DNA from: Bacteroidales bacterium
GTDB lineage: Bacteria > Bacteroidota > Bacteroidia > Bacteroidales > Tenuifilaceae
Reading direction: 5' to 3'
Assembly (NCBI GenBank): GCA_018056955.1
Contig: JAGPEQ010000009.1
Coordinates: 14,850-60,913, forward strand
Length of the DNA stretch: 46,064 nt
Shown: positions 33,996-41,873 of the stretch, one piece after another
Numbering within the stretch: position 1 is the first letter of the stretch
How the letters are laid out: each line of letters starts with the position of its first letter
The notes under the pieces: model-generated
The model's database searches: none
The model's input: the letters and a program-made list of their open reading frames with translations, nothing else
What the model was told of the DNA's origin: nothing
Program-made: the position numbers and the translations under genes

Positions 33996-34082
33996 ATGAG
34001 TAAACGCATCTACATACAACCCACTACAAGGGTAACCTCATGTAAGGTTATGTTTTACTATTACTTTTTCTACTTCCCCTAA
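33996..34082 (+). CDS. Tyr/Phe leader peptide 2 of the aromatic operon attenuator
   Basis: A 28-codon frame beginning MSKRIYIQPTTRV, whose last ten codons read MFYYYFFYFP: four Tyr and four Phe in a row. A shorter version from the ATG at 34050, after TGTAAGG, would be just those ten residues. The stop (34080-34082) is 5 bases before the antiterminator arm. It begins immediately after the T tract of terminator 1, so it is transcribed only if the first attenuator is passed. Confidence 0.88.
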   Translation: MSKRIYIQPTTRVTSCKVMFYYYFFYFP

Positions 34083-34087
34083 CCAGC

Positions 34088-34129
34088 GGGCTCAACTACT
34101 CCATTTATTTAATGATACTAATTGAGCCC
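34088..34129 (+). promoter_or_regulatory. Antiterminator pairing of attenuator 2
   Basis: GGGCTCAA (34088-34095) is perfectly complementary to TTGAGCCC (34122-34129). The right arm shares AGCCC (34125-34129) with the terminator stem. A ribosome finishing leader 2 at 34080-34082 would cover the left arm; one stalled in the Tyr/Phe run would not. Confidence 0.82.
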
Positions 34130-34149
34130 TGCCAGAAACAGGGCTTTTT
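34125..34149 (+). terminator. Attenuator terminator 2
   Basis: AGCCCTG (34125-34131) and CAGGGCT (34139-34145): a perfect 7-bp stem with a 7-base loop, then TTTTT, 27 bases before the pheA ATG. Confidence 0.9.
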
Positions 34150-34176
34150 AATTTAATAAAACTTAATGCAAATCAA

Positions 34177-35010
34177 ATGCAACCAATAAAAGTAGCAATA
34201 CAGGGTTTCAAGGGCGCTTTCCATCAGGATGCAGCGGAACTTTACTTCAATACACCTCTCGAACTGGTTGAATGCCTTACCTTCAAAGAGTTGGTTAACT
34301 CGGTTACCGAAGGACGAGCCGAAAAAGGTGTAATGGCAATTGAAAACTCATTAGTAGGAAGCATTTTGCAGAACTACACACTAATTCGAGAATCGGATTT
34401 AACCATTGAGGGGGAAGTTTTCCTGAGGATATCGCAGCACCTTATAGGTATAAGCGGTCAAAGGGTTGAGGATATAAAGGAGATTCACTCACATCCCATG
34501 GCAATTGCGCAATGCGATGATTTCATTCAGAGCATACCCCATGTAAAAGTATTTGCAACCCACGACACTGCCCTAAGTGCAAGGGATATTGCTTTGAACC
34601 AAATAAAAGGTGTTGCTGCCATAGCAAGCGAAAGAGCGGCAAGGGAATACGGATTGGAGGTGATTGCCAGTTCCATTGAATCGAACCTTAACAACTATAC
34701 CCGCTTTGTTGTCTTAGGTAAAACTTCAAAACATTCCTATAGCTCTGCAAATAAAGCAAGTGTCGCATTTTCACTTGCACACAAGGTTGGCAGCCTACAG
34801 GCAGCACTACAATCATTTTCCCGCTATGGTGTAAACCTAACCATGTTGCAGTCGTTGCCACAAGGTGGCAACCCATGGGAATACTACTTCCATACCGATG
34901 CTGTTTTCCGTCATATCGACGATTTTGAGTTAGCCCTAGACTCATTAAAAACCATTGCTAACGAGGTTAAGGTTCTTGGAATATATACAACTGGCATTAA
35001 AACAAATTAA
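34177..35010 (+). CDS. pheA: Prephenate dehydratase
   Basis: 277 residues. Decarboxylates and dehydrates prephenate to phenylpyruvate, the Phe branch. Catalytic domain at about 1-185: AIQGFKGAFHQDAAELYF, GVMAIENSLVGSIL, and the TRF-type NNYTRFVVLG. A regulatory ACT domain follows at about 195-275 (HKVGSLQAALQSFSRYGVNL, GNPWEYYFHTD). The E. coli ESRP motif of the Phe-binding site is QSLP here. No chorismate mutase domain is attached; that sits on the DAHP synthase. First gene after the tandem attenuator. Its stop is 7 bases before tyrA. Confidence 0.96.
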   Translation: MQPIKVAIQGFKGAFHQDAAELYFNTPLELVECLTFKELVNSVTEGRAEKGVMAIENSLVGSILQNYTLIRESDLTIEGEVFLRISQHLIGISGQRVEDIKEIHSHPMAIAQCDDFIQSIPHVKVFATHDTALSARDIALNQIKGVAAIASERAAREYGLEVIASSIESNLNNYTRFVVLGKTSKHSYSSANKASVAFSLAHKVGSLQAALQSFSRYGVNLTMLQSLPQGGNPWEYYFHTDAVFRHIDDFELALDSLKTIANEVKVLGIYTTGIKTN

Positions 35011-35017
35011 TGATGGT

Positions 35018-35920
35018 ATGGAACTAAAGAATTTAACCATTGCAGTTATTGGCTTAGGCCAAATTGGGGCTTCACTGGCAGCAGGATTAAAGGGTAAGGT
35101 TAATACCATCGTTGGTTTTGATATTGACCCCCTTAACGAGGAGTTTTGCATGAACGCTGGTATTATTGACACTTCCAATACACTGGAGGAGATTTGCCAA
35201 ATGGCAGATGTTGTTGCAATAGCAACACCAGTTGACCAAGTAATGCCAATTGCATCAAGAATACTTAGTGCAAGTGGTAAGCCATTAGCTGTGTTCGATG
35301 TTGGATCTACAAAATCAATAATAAATATTGTACTCTCAACCCTTCCAGAACGGAGTAAATTTGTTTCGTCGCATCCTATGGCTGGAAGTGCAGAACAAGG
35401 TGCAGTAAATGCAAGCGCAAGCCTATTTAGGAATAAACTAGTTTACATATGCGATGAACACCTTTGTAGCAAGCAGGCGGTAGAATTAATTACAGGGCTA
35501 TGGGATTTACTGGGTGCAAGAGTTGAATTTATTGACTCCAACCAACACGACAAGCTAATGGCAAACGTATCGCACCTACCACAACTGGTGTCGTATGCCT
35601 TGGCAATTGCTTCAGTAAATAGAATTGGCTCTTTAAATCAAACAATGGAGGCTGCATCCAGCGGATTTGATTCCATGACCCGCTTGGCAAAAAGTAGCGC
35701 TAGCATGTGGCTACCCATAGTTAAGCAAAACAAGGAGAACATCCTCAGCGCAATTGTCGAGTTCCAGAAACAACTCAATCGGATTGAATTGGCAATTAGG
35801 CAAAACGACGACCAAACGTTACAATGGCTTATAGTTCAAGCAAATGGCATACGAAAAGCATTTGAAAATCAACAAAATCAAAACATACTAAACCATGGCA
35901 AACGAAAAGTTAAAAACTGA
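35018..35920 (+). CDS. tyrA: Prephenate dehydrogenase
   Basis: 300 residues from the ATG at 35018, which places MELKNLTIAVIGLGQIGASL at the start; a longer frame from 34955 would begin inside pheA and is rejected. It is an NAD(P) Rossmann domain (GLGQIG; GFDIDP; DVGSTKS; SSHPMAGSAEQG) followed by a helical dimerisation domain (ANVSHLPQLVSYALA). It makes 4-hydroxyphenylpyruvate for tyrosine. There is no ACT domain. The stop lies 26 bases inside the next gene, suggesting translational coupling. Confidence 0.95.
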   Translation: MELKNLTIAVIGLGQIGASLAAGLKGKVNTIVGFDIDPLNEEFCMNAGIIDTSNTLEEICQMADVVAIATPVDQVMPIASRILSASGKPLAVFDVGSTKSIINIVLSTLPERSKFVSSHPMAGSAEQGAVNASASLFRNKLVYICDEHLCSKQAVELITGLWDLLGARVEFIDSNQHDKLMANVSHLPQLVSYALAIASVNRIGSLNQTMEAASSGFDSMTRLAKSSASMWLPIVKQNKENILSAIVEFQKQLNRIELAIRQNDDQTLQWLIVQANGIRKAFENQQNQNILNHGKRKVKN

Positions 35921-36998
35921 AGAAGGCACTAACCCATCAATCCAAAAAGATGCCAAGCCACTGATTATTGCAGGGCCTTGCAGTGCTGAGTCGCCACAAC
36001 AACTGGTAGAAGTGGCTCAGGAACTTAAAAAGAATGGGTTTGTTAACTACATGCGGGCTGGAGTATGGAAGCCGCGCACAACCCCTAACTCATTTGAGGG
36101 CTATGGAACTGAAGCCCTAATCTGGCTTAACCAGGTAAAGCAGGAAACCGGTATGCCCTTTGCCACCGAGGTGGCAACCGAGAGGCATGTTTACGAGTGC
36201 CTGAAGTTCGGTGCCGATCTGCTATGGATTGGTGCACGCACCGTTTCCAATCCCTTTGCTATACAGGAAATTGCATCGGCTTTGAGGGGTGTTCAAATCC
36301 CGGTTCTGGTAAAAAATCCGTTAAGCCCCGACCTAAAGCTCTGGGAGGGTGCAATTAACCGACTAAGGCTGGCAGGAGTAAAAGAGGTTGGCGCCATACA
36401 CCGGGGGTTTACCGTTTGGCACGCATCGCCTTTCCGAAACTTCCCAATGTGGGAGGTAGCCCTACAGCTAAAAGCTAACAATCCTGAGCTCAGGGTTATT
36501 TCAGACCCTAGCCATATCTCTGGCGATGCGCAGTATATTGAGCTACTCTCAAACCGCGCAATCAACCTTGGATTCGACGGGCTAATGGTTGAAGTACATC
36601 CAAACCCTAAGATAGCCCTTAGCGATGCCAAGCAACAGCTAACACCCAATCAATTTAACTTGTTGATTAGCAATATTTTTGAGGCAAAACAGGCTAATAC
36701 AGAGCTAATGAATGAGCTAAGAGCTGAAATTGATGCCTTGGATGAATTACTTGTTTGGGCATTGTCAAACCGGATGGCGATAGCAACTGAAATAGCCCGC
36801 GTTAAAAGTGAAACGGGTCAAAAAATCATTCAACCCGACCGCTGGAACGAGGTATTAAACAGGGTGATTGGGAAGGGACATAAAATGGGGCTCAGAACTG
36901 ATTTTGTGAAAAGACTTTTTAATAGCATCCATCGCGAATCGTTACAAACACAGGAAGCAATCACCCAAAACAGGACTGAAATGGTAAAATTTGGTTAA
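35895..36998 (+). CDS. Bifunctional 3-deoxy-7-phosphoheptulonate synthase / chorismate mutase
   Basis: 367 residues, carrying out both the first step of the shikimate pathway and the branch point chorismate to prephenate. Residues 1-265 are a type I-beta (KDO8P synthase-like) DAHP synthase: IIAGPCSAESPQQL, YMRAGVWKPRTTPNSF, IGARTVSNPF, VKNPLSPD, GAIHRGFT, SDPSHISGD, MVEVHPNPKIALSDA. Residues 275-360 are an AroQ chorismate mutase (RAEIDALDELLVWALSNRMA, EIARVKSETGQKI). In such fusions the mutase domain can mediate feedback by prephenate. It overlaps tyrA by 26 bases. Confidence 0.96.
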   Translation: MANEKLKTEEGTNPSIQKDAKPLIIAGPCSAESPQQLVEVAQELKKNGFVNYMRAGVWKPRTTPNSFEGYGTEALIWLNQVKQETGMPFATEVATERHVYECLKFGADLLWIGARTVSNPFAIQEIASALRGVQIPVLVKNPLSPDLKLWEGAINRLRLAGVKEVGAIHRGFTVWHASPFRNFPMWEVALQLKANNPELRVISDPSHISGDAQYIELLSNRAINLGFDGLMVEVHPNPKIALSDAKQQLTPNQFNLLISNIFEAKQANTELMNELRAEIDALDELLVWALSNRMAIATEIARVKSETGQKIIQPDRWNEVLNRVIGKGHKMGLRTDFVKRLFNSIHRESLQTQEAITQNRTEMVKFG

Positions 36999-37024
36999 CT
37001 TTGGCATAATCCTTAAATGCAAGA

Positions 37025-38044
37025 ATGGAAACCATTTTAATTGAAGGCCAAAACGGTAAATCAACAATAATTGTTGACGAAAGATTTGAGGAAGTTACCA
37101 AATATCTTCCTAAAAAAAAGCATTTCATTATTACCGACAAAAACATTGAAAAGTATTATGCCACGGTGTTTCCAGAGGCACCCTTTTTCTCAATTAATCC
37201 GGGTGAACCATCAAAACAGTTAGGGTATATTGAGAGTATTTACCGCTGGTTGTTGGAGAACAACGCCGATCGTAATAGCTTTATACTGGGAATTGGAGGA
37301 GGTGTAGTTTGCGATATTGCTGGTTTTGTGGCTTCCACCTACATGCGTGGGGTTGAGTTTGGGTTTGTGTCAACCAGCTTACTTTCACAGGTTGATGCAA
37401 GTGTAGGCGGCAAAAATGGGGTTGACCTTGATGGATATAAGAATATTATTGGAACGTTTACCCAGCCCCGATTTGTGCTTTGCGATACTCGCTTGCTAAA
37501 AACATTGCCCCACGAGGAACTTGTGAATGGTTTCGCCGAGATGGTAAAGCATGCCCTAATCTCGGATATCAAACTTTTTGAACAGCTTGAGCACGACTGT
37601 ATTGCTCTGCTTAACCTAAATCAACCTGAAATATCAAAACATATAGCGGAATCCATTAGAGTTAAAGCAAGCATTGTTACTGCCGATGAACGTGAAAGCG
37701 GAATTAGAAAGCTGCTCAATTTTGGCCATACATGGGGTCACGCCGTTGAAACACTAACCGGAATATCGCACGGTAAGGCGGTTAGCATTGGAATGGAGTT
37801 TGCCTGCAGGCTCTCCATGGAGAAAGGACTTATTAGCAACAGGGACTACCTGAGAATTATTAACCTGCTACAATCATTTGGACTCCCAACCTGCATGAAC
37901 ATTGAACCCAGTAGGGTATTCAAAACTCTGGTAAAGGACAAAAAGCGGAATGCCAACAGTATCGACTTTGTTCTTTTAATGGGAATTGGAGTCCCTAAAA
38001 TTGAAACAATGGCATTAGAGGAACTAAAAAAGTTTGCAGAATAA
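37025..38044 (+). CDS. aroB: 3-dehydroquinate synthase
   Basis: 339 residues. NAD- and metal-dependent cyclisation of DAHP to dehydroquinate. Motifs: INPGEPSKQL, ILGIGGGVVCDIAGFVASTY, RGVEFGFVSTSLLSQVDASV, GGKNGVDL, NGFAEMVKHALI, and LNFGHTWGHAVE with zinc-binding His. Slightly shorter than E. coli AroB (362), as in many Bacteroidota. It starts 26 bases after the DAHP synthase and is followed at 12 bases by aroD. Confidence 0.97.
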   Translation: METILIEGQNGKSTIIVDERFEEVTKYLPKKKHFIITDKNIEKYYATVFPEAPFFSINPGEPSKQLGYIESIYRWLLENNADRNSFILGIGGGVVCDIAGFVASTYMRGVEFGFVSTSLLSQVDASVGGKNGVDLDGYKNIIGTFTQPRFVLCDTRLLKTLPHEELVNGFAEMVKHALISDIKLFEQLEHDCIALLNLNQPEISKHIAESIRVKASIVTADERESGIRKLLNFGHTWGHAVETLTGISHGKAVSIGMEFACRLSMEKGLISNRDYLRIINLLQSFGLPTCMNIEPSRVFKTLVKDKKRNANSIDFVLLMGIGVPKIETMALEELKKFAE

Positions 38045-38056
38045 AGGTTATGATGC

Positions 38057-38710
38057 ATGAAAGCTATCCGCCCCGATATATGTGTTAGTATAGGAAATGT
38101 TGATTTCCATGCAATTAGCAATTTGCTACCCAAACTTTCGCTTGCCGAAATCAGGATTGATTTGCTCAATTTGAACAGGGATGAGCTAAAGCTGCTATTT
38201 GGCTTACACGATAACCTTATTGCAACCTACCGGCCTAAAGAGTCAGAATTCGATGTAATGCTTAATCTCCTTACTGATACTATTGGGTATGGCGCAGCCT
38301 GGGTTGATGTTGATATTGACACGCCTACTGAAATTATCAGGGAAATAACAGCTATAGCCCAAGCCGCTAACTGCAAGGTAATAATCTCATACCATAACTA
38401 TACTGAAACCCCTACATATGCTAGGCTAAAAAAAATTACTGAGAATGCCCAAACCTATGATGTATCTTTAGTTAAAATAGCCTGTATGGCTAACAGTACT
38501 AGCGATTGCGCCCGCGTCCTTTCCCTTTATGAAGAAAATACCAGAATAGTTGCTTTTTGTATGGGGCAGGTTGGAACAATTACTCGCGTTGCGGCTCCAT
38601 TACTAGGCGCCCCGTTCACCTATGCAGCATTACCCGGAAATCAAACTGCACCGGGTCAGCTTGACTATATATACTTAGAATCCCTACTTGACTCCCTAAA
38701 ACCCCTATAG
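38057..38710 (+). CDS. aroD: 3-dehydroquinate dehydratase, type I
   Basis: 217 residues. Class I (Schiff-base) enzyme making dehydroshikimate. ICVSIGNVD opens the barrel; EIRIDLLN matches the substrate-binding ExRxD; the catalytic His is in KVIISYHNY and the Schiff-base Lys in VSLVKIACMANS; GTITRVAAPLLGAPFTYAAL follows. The gene is one base from aroE (stop TAG, then T, then ATG). Confidence 0.95.
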   Translation: MKAIRPDICVSIGNVDFHAISNLLPKLSLAEIRIDLLNLNRDELKLLFGLHDNLIATYRPKESEFDVMLNLLTDTIGYGAAWVDVDIDTPTEIIREITAIAQAANCKVIISYHNYTETPTYARLKKITENAQTYDVSLVKIACMANSTSDCARVLSLYEENTRIVAFCMGQVGTITRVAAPLLGAPFTYAALPGNQTAPGQLDYIYLESLLDSLKPL

Positions 38711-38711
38711 T

Positions 38712-39632
38712 ATGGAAACCTACGCAGTTTTTGGTAATCCTATACTGCACAGCAAAAGCCCACAGCTATTCAATAGCGTTTTCAGGGGAATGGGTATCGA
38801 TGCCAAATACACCAGGATTCGCCCCAGAAGTGCACATGACCTAACCAACATCATCCTAAACTATAGTATTAAAGGTGCTAATATTACCACACCCTTTAAG
38901 GAAGATGTTATCAAATACCTGAACCATGTTAGCGATGAAGTAGCCGAAATACACGGGGTAAATACCATAACCAACCAGAACGGCAAACTTACCGGTTACA
39001 ATACCGATTGGAACGGTGTTGTAAATGCTTTGGTTAACGCAGGTGTTACCCTAATAGGTAGGAAAGTGCTGGTATTAGGTGCTGGTCCAGCTGCAACAGC
39101 TGCTGTATATGGACTGAAAAAAGCAGGTGCAGTGGTGCATATTGCCAACAGAACCACCCAAAAAGCCATTGAAATAGGTAAAAGACTAAACGTAAATTAC
39201 ATAGATTTTGACGAAGTTTCCCATAAACTCTCCTACTTTGAGGTAGTAGTTTCGGCTTTACTCCCTAACGCAAACCCTTTTTTGGGGGTTAACATACCCC
39301 GAAATCTAGTTCTACTCGATGCCAATTACCGCCCTTCGAGCCTAAGCGAGCAATTTATGAGCTTTGGGTGTAGGGTAATTTCAGGTAAGCAATGGCTTAT
39401 CCATCAAGCAGTGGAGGCGTTTAAAATTTTTACTGGTAAAGCGCCTGATGTTGAAATCATGAGCGTAGCGGTAGAAAATGAGTTAACACTTAACTACCTG
39501 AAAGCCCAATGGATACAAAGGGTAGATAATAAAAAATTGTTTACTGATTACGATTTACTTATATCGGCAAGCAACGATAATGAATTTAAGCAATTCTTGG
39601 ATGAAGAAATTAGTAAAACCTTCGGCAGTTAA
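38712..39632 (+). CDS. aroE: Shikimate dehydrogenase with ~35-residue C-terminal extension
   Basis: 306 residues against about 250-275 usual for AroE. Standard motifs: VFGNPILHSKSPQLFN (shikimate site), ANITTPFKED with the catalytic Lys, YNTDWNGV with the catalytic Asp, VLVLGAGPAATAAVYGL (NADP loop) and ANRTT. After the end of the usual fold near residue 265, an extra segment reads WIQRVDNKKLFTDYDLLISA and on to the stop. I do not recognise it as a domain; it is too short to be the shikimate kinase this operon lacks. The last 32 bases overlap aroA. Confidence 0.94.
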   Translation: METYAVFGNPILHSKSPQLFNSVFRGMGIDAKYTRIRPRSAHDLTNIILNYSIKGANITTPFKEDVIKYLNHVSDEVAEIHGVNTITNQNGKLTGYNTDWNGVVNALVNAGVTLIGRKVLVLGAGPAATAAVYGLKKAGAVVHIANRTTQKAIEIGKRLNVNYIDFDEVSHKLSYFEVVVSALLPNANPFLGVNIPRNLVLLDANYRPSSLSEQFMSFGCRVISGKQWLIHQAVEAFKIFTGKAPDVEIMSVAVENELTLNYLKAQWIQRVDNKKLFTDYDLLISASNDNEFKQFLDEEISKTFGS

Positions 39633-40848
39633 AGGGACGGTTCAAGCGCCAGCATCGAAAAGCGTTGCCCAACGGGCAATTGCATTGGCAACCTTGGCCG
39701 AAGGACAATCGATAATTTACAATGCAGGCAACAGTAACGATTGCCTTGCCGCCATCGACACTTGTAAGAAACTTGGTGCCCATATAGTGGGCGATGGGAG
39801 CAAACTAACCATTACGGGAGGCCCCAAAAGCCCTAATGATACATTGCATTGTGGCGAATCGGGGTTAAGCATCAGGATGTTTGCTGCCATTGCATCCATA
39901 TTCAATACGCCCGTAACCCTTACCGGTAGCGGCTCATTAACCAACCGCCCAATGAACATGGTTACCGATGGTTTAGCGCAGCTTGGCGTTAGGTGTACCA
40001 CTAACAACGGGAAGTTACCAATTACTGTTCAGGGACCCATACAGGGTGGATACATTACTGTAGATGGCTCACAAAGTTCACAGGCACTTACCGGCTTACT
40101 CATGGCTTCGCCTTTTGCCCAAAACGATGTAACCATTAAGGTTGATAACTTGAATAGCAAACCATATATCGACCTTACCATAGAAACCATGAAGGCATTT
40201 GGCGTTAGGGTTGATGAACTGCCAGGCAACACTTACCGCATAGCCGTAAACCAGAAATATAAAGCCAGTAATTTTAACGTGGAGGGGGACTGGAGTGGAG
40301 CCGCATTCATGCTGGTGGCTGGGGCAATTGCAGGTGAGGTTGAGGTTATAAACATTAACCCAAAATCGTTACAAGCCGATAGGGCTATAGTTGAAGCCTT
40401 ACTGAGTGCCGGAGCTTCGCTATCGATTCGTGAAAACAGCATAGTAGCCAAAAGAGCCAACCTGAAGGCTTTCGATTTTGATGCACGTAACTGTCCTGAC
40501 CTTTTTCCGCCACTTGTGGCGCTTGCAGCTAACTGCAATGGACAGTCAAAAATACTTGGGGTAAACCGTTTACACGGAAAGGAATCGGACAGAGCGCTTA
40601 CCCTACAGCAAGAGTTTGGGAAAATGGGCGTTAAAATTGAACTTGTTGGCAACCTGATGGTAGTAAATGGAACGAGTATCAAATCGGCAATTACATACTC
40701 GCATGGCGACCATCGCATTGCCATGGCATGTGCTGTTGCAGCACTTTCAGCAAACGGAGATGTTGAAATTGAGAATGCTGAGGCGGTAAACAAATCGTAT
40801 CCAAACTTTTTTGACGATCTTTACAAAATGCAAGTCGATAATTTTTAG
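39601..40848 (+). CDS. aroA: 3-phosphoshikimate 1-carboxyvinyltransferase (EPSP synthase)
   Basis: 415 residues from the ATG at 39601 (MKKLVKPS); an in-frame ATG at 39580 would add seven residues within aroE. Substrate loops: VQAPASKSVAQRAIAL, GNSNDCLAAID, HCGESGLSIRMFAA, LTGSGSLTNRP, DGSQSSQALTGLLMA, CPDLFPPLVALA and HGDHRIAMACAVAAL. The LTGSGSLTNRP loop carries the conserved Arg. The active-site positions that distinguish glyphosate tolerance classes cannot be judged safely by eye. It overlaps aroE by 32 bases and is followed at 9 bases by aroC. Confidence 0.96.
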   Translation: MKKLVKPSAVKGTVQAPASKSVAQRAIALATLAEGQSIIYNAGNSNDCLAAIDTCKKLGAHIVGDGSKLTITGGPKSPNDTLHCGESGLSIRMFAAIASIFNTPVTLTGSGSLTNRPMNMVTDGLAQLGVRCTTNNGKLPITVQGPIQGGYITVDGSQSSQALTGLLMASPFAQNDVTIKVDNLNSKPYIDLTIETMKAFGVRVDELPGNTYRIAVNQKYKASNFNVEGDWSGAAFMLVAGAIAGEVEVININPKSLQADRAIVEALLSAGASLSIRENSIVAKRANLKAFDFDARNCPDLFPPLVALAANCNGQSKILGVNRLHGKESDRALTLQQEFGKMGVKIELVGNLMVVNGTSIKSAITYSHGDHRIAMACAVAALSANGDVEIENAEAVNKSYPNFFDDLYKMQVDNF

Positions 40849-40857
40849 GGCAACCAT

Positions 40858-41844
40858 ATGAACACATTTGGTAGAATAGTCAGGGTCAGTATCTTTGGCG
40901 AATCGCATGGAGCCATGGTAGGTGTAACTATTGATGGCTTGCCACATGGAATAAAGCTAAATGCTGACGACTTTACAGACGATCTAGCCCGCCGTAGGGC
41001 TGGTGCAATAGGAACCACTCCCCGTGTTGAGGGCGATATACCCGAGATTGCTACTGGTTGGTTTAACGGCTACACTACAGGTGCCCCTTTAACAATACTC
41101 TTCAGGAATGAGAATACAAAATCGGGCGATTACGATAAGTTGAAAGATGTTCCCCGTCCCGGGCATTCCGATTTTGTTGCATACCATAAGTTTGACGGTT
41201 ACAACGATTACCGCGGGGGCGGACATTTCTCGGGCCGACTAACCCTTGGGCTGGTTGCAGCCGGTGTGGTGGCCAAAAAGGTAATACCCCAGGTTAGCAT
41301 TGAAGCAAGGCTCATTGAGGCAGGAGGCAAAACTAATATTGACGAAGCCATTGCCGAAGCCCAAAAGCAAAACGATTCCATAGGTGGAATTGTGGAATGC
41401 GTTGCCACGGGAATCCCCATAGGCCTCGGTGAACCATTTTTCGATTCAGCTGAATCGGTAATAAGCCATCTGGCGTTTTCCATTCCTGCCGTAAAAGGTA
41501 TTGAGTTTGGATCAGGCTTTGCCGCGTCGCGCATGAAAGGCTCGGAACATAATGACCCGATAATTGATAGTAAAGGAACTACAGCTACTAACAATGCCGG
41601 AGGGGTGAACGGTGGTATCACAAACGGAAACCCACTTGTGTTCCGAATTGCGGTTAAACCAACATCGAGCATTGCTAAACCGCAGCAAACCCTGAATATA
41701 AAATCCGAAAAAATTGAAACTCTAATGGTTGAAGGCAGACACGATACCTGCATTGCGCTAAGGGTTCCGGTTGTAGTAGAGGCCATTACAGCCATTGCTT
41801 TAGCCGATATGCTATTAATTGAAAGGACAAGAAAAAACCGGTGA
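40858..41844 (+). CDS. aroC: Chorismate synthase
   Basis: 328 residues, somewhat shorter than the usual 350-390. Reduced-FMN-dependent loss of phosphate from EPSP to give chorismate. Motifs: GRIVRVSIFGESHGAMVGVT, DDLARRRAGAIGTTPRVEGD, RPGHSDFVAYHKF, NDYRGGGHFSGRLT (usually RxSGRET, so divergent here), FGSGF and NAGGVNGGITNGNP. It closes the operon. Its stop codon lies inside the bidirectional terminator shared with the next gene. Confidence 0.95.
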   Translation: MNTFGRIVRVSIFGESHGAMVGVTIDGLPHGIKLNADDFTDDLARRRAGAIGTTPRVEGDIPEIATGWFNGYTTGAPLTILFRNENTKSGDYDKLKDVPRPGHSDFVAYHKFDGYNDYRGGGHFSGRLTLGLVAAGVVAKKVIPQVSIEARLIEAGGKTNIDEAIAEAQKQNDSIGGIVECVATGIPIGLGEPFFDSAESVISHLAFSIPAVKGIEFGSGFAASRMKGSEHNDPIIDSKGTTATNNAGGVNGGITNGNPLVFRIAVKPTSSIAKPQQTLNIKSEKIETLMVEGRHDTCIALRVPVVVEAITAIALADMLLIERTRKNR

Positions 41845-41860
41845 TTATGCCACCGGTTTC
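41832..41860. terminator. Shared terminator between aroC and the convergent dehydrogenase
   Basis: AAACCGGTG (41835-41843) and CACCGGTTT (41851-41859): a 9-bp perfect stem with a 7-base loop. The minus strand continues into T6, so it is strong for the dehydrogenase gene. On the plus strand it has only TTT and overlaps the aroC stop codon (41842-41844). Confidence 0.85.
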
Positions 41861-41873
41861 AAATTCCTACCAT

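Noticed and set aside
40233-40793. 186-codon antisense frame inside aroA
   Set aside because: Low-complexity Ser/Ala/Pro-rich translation, a shadow of the aroA codon pattern.
41208-41795. 195-codon antisense frame inside aroC
   Set aside because: Mirrors the highly conserved aroC frame. No start context or recognisable protein.
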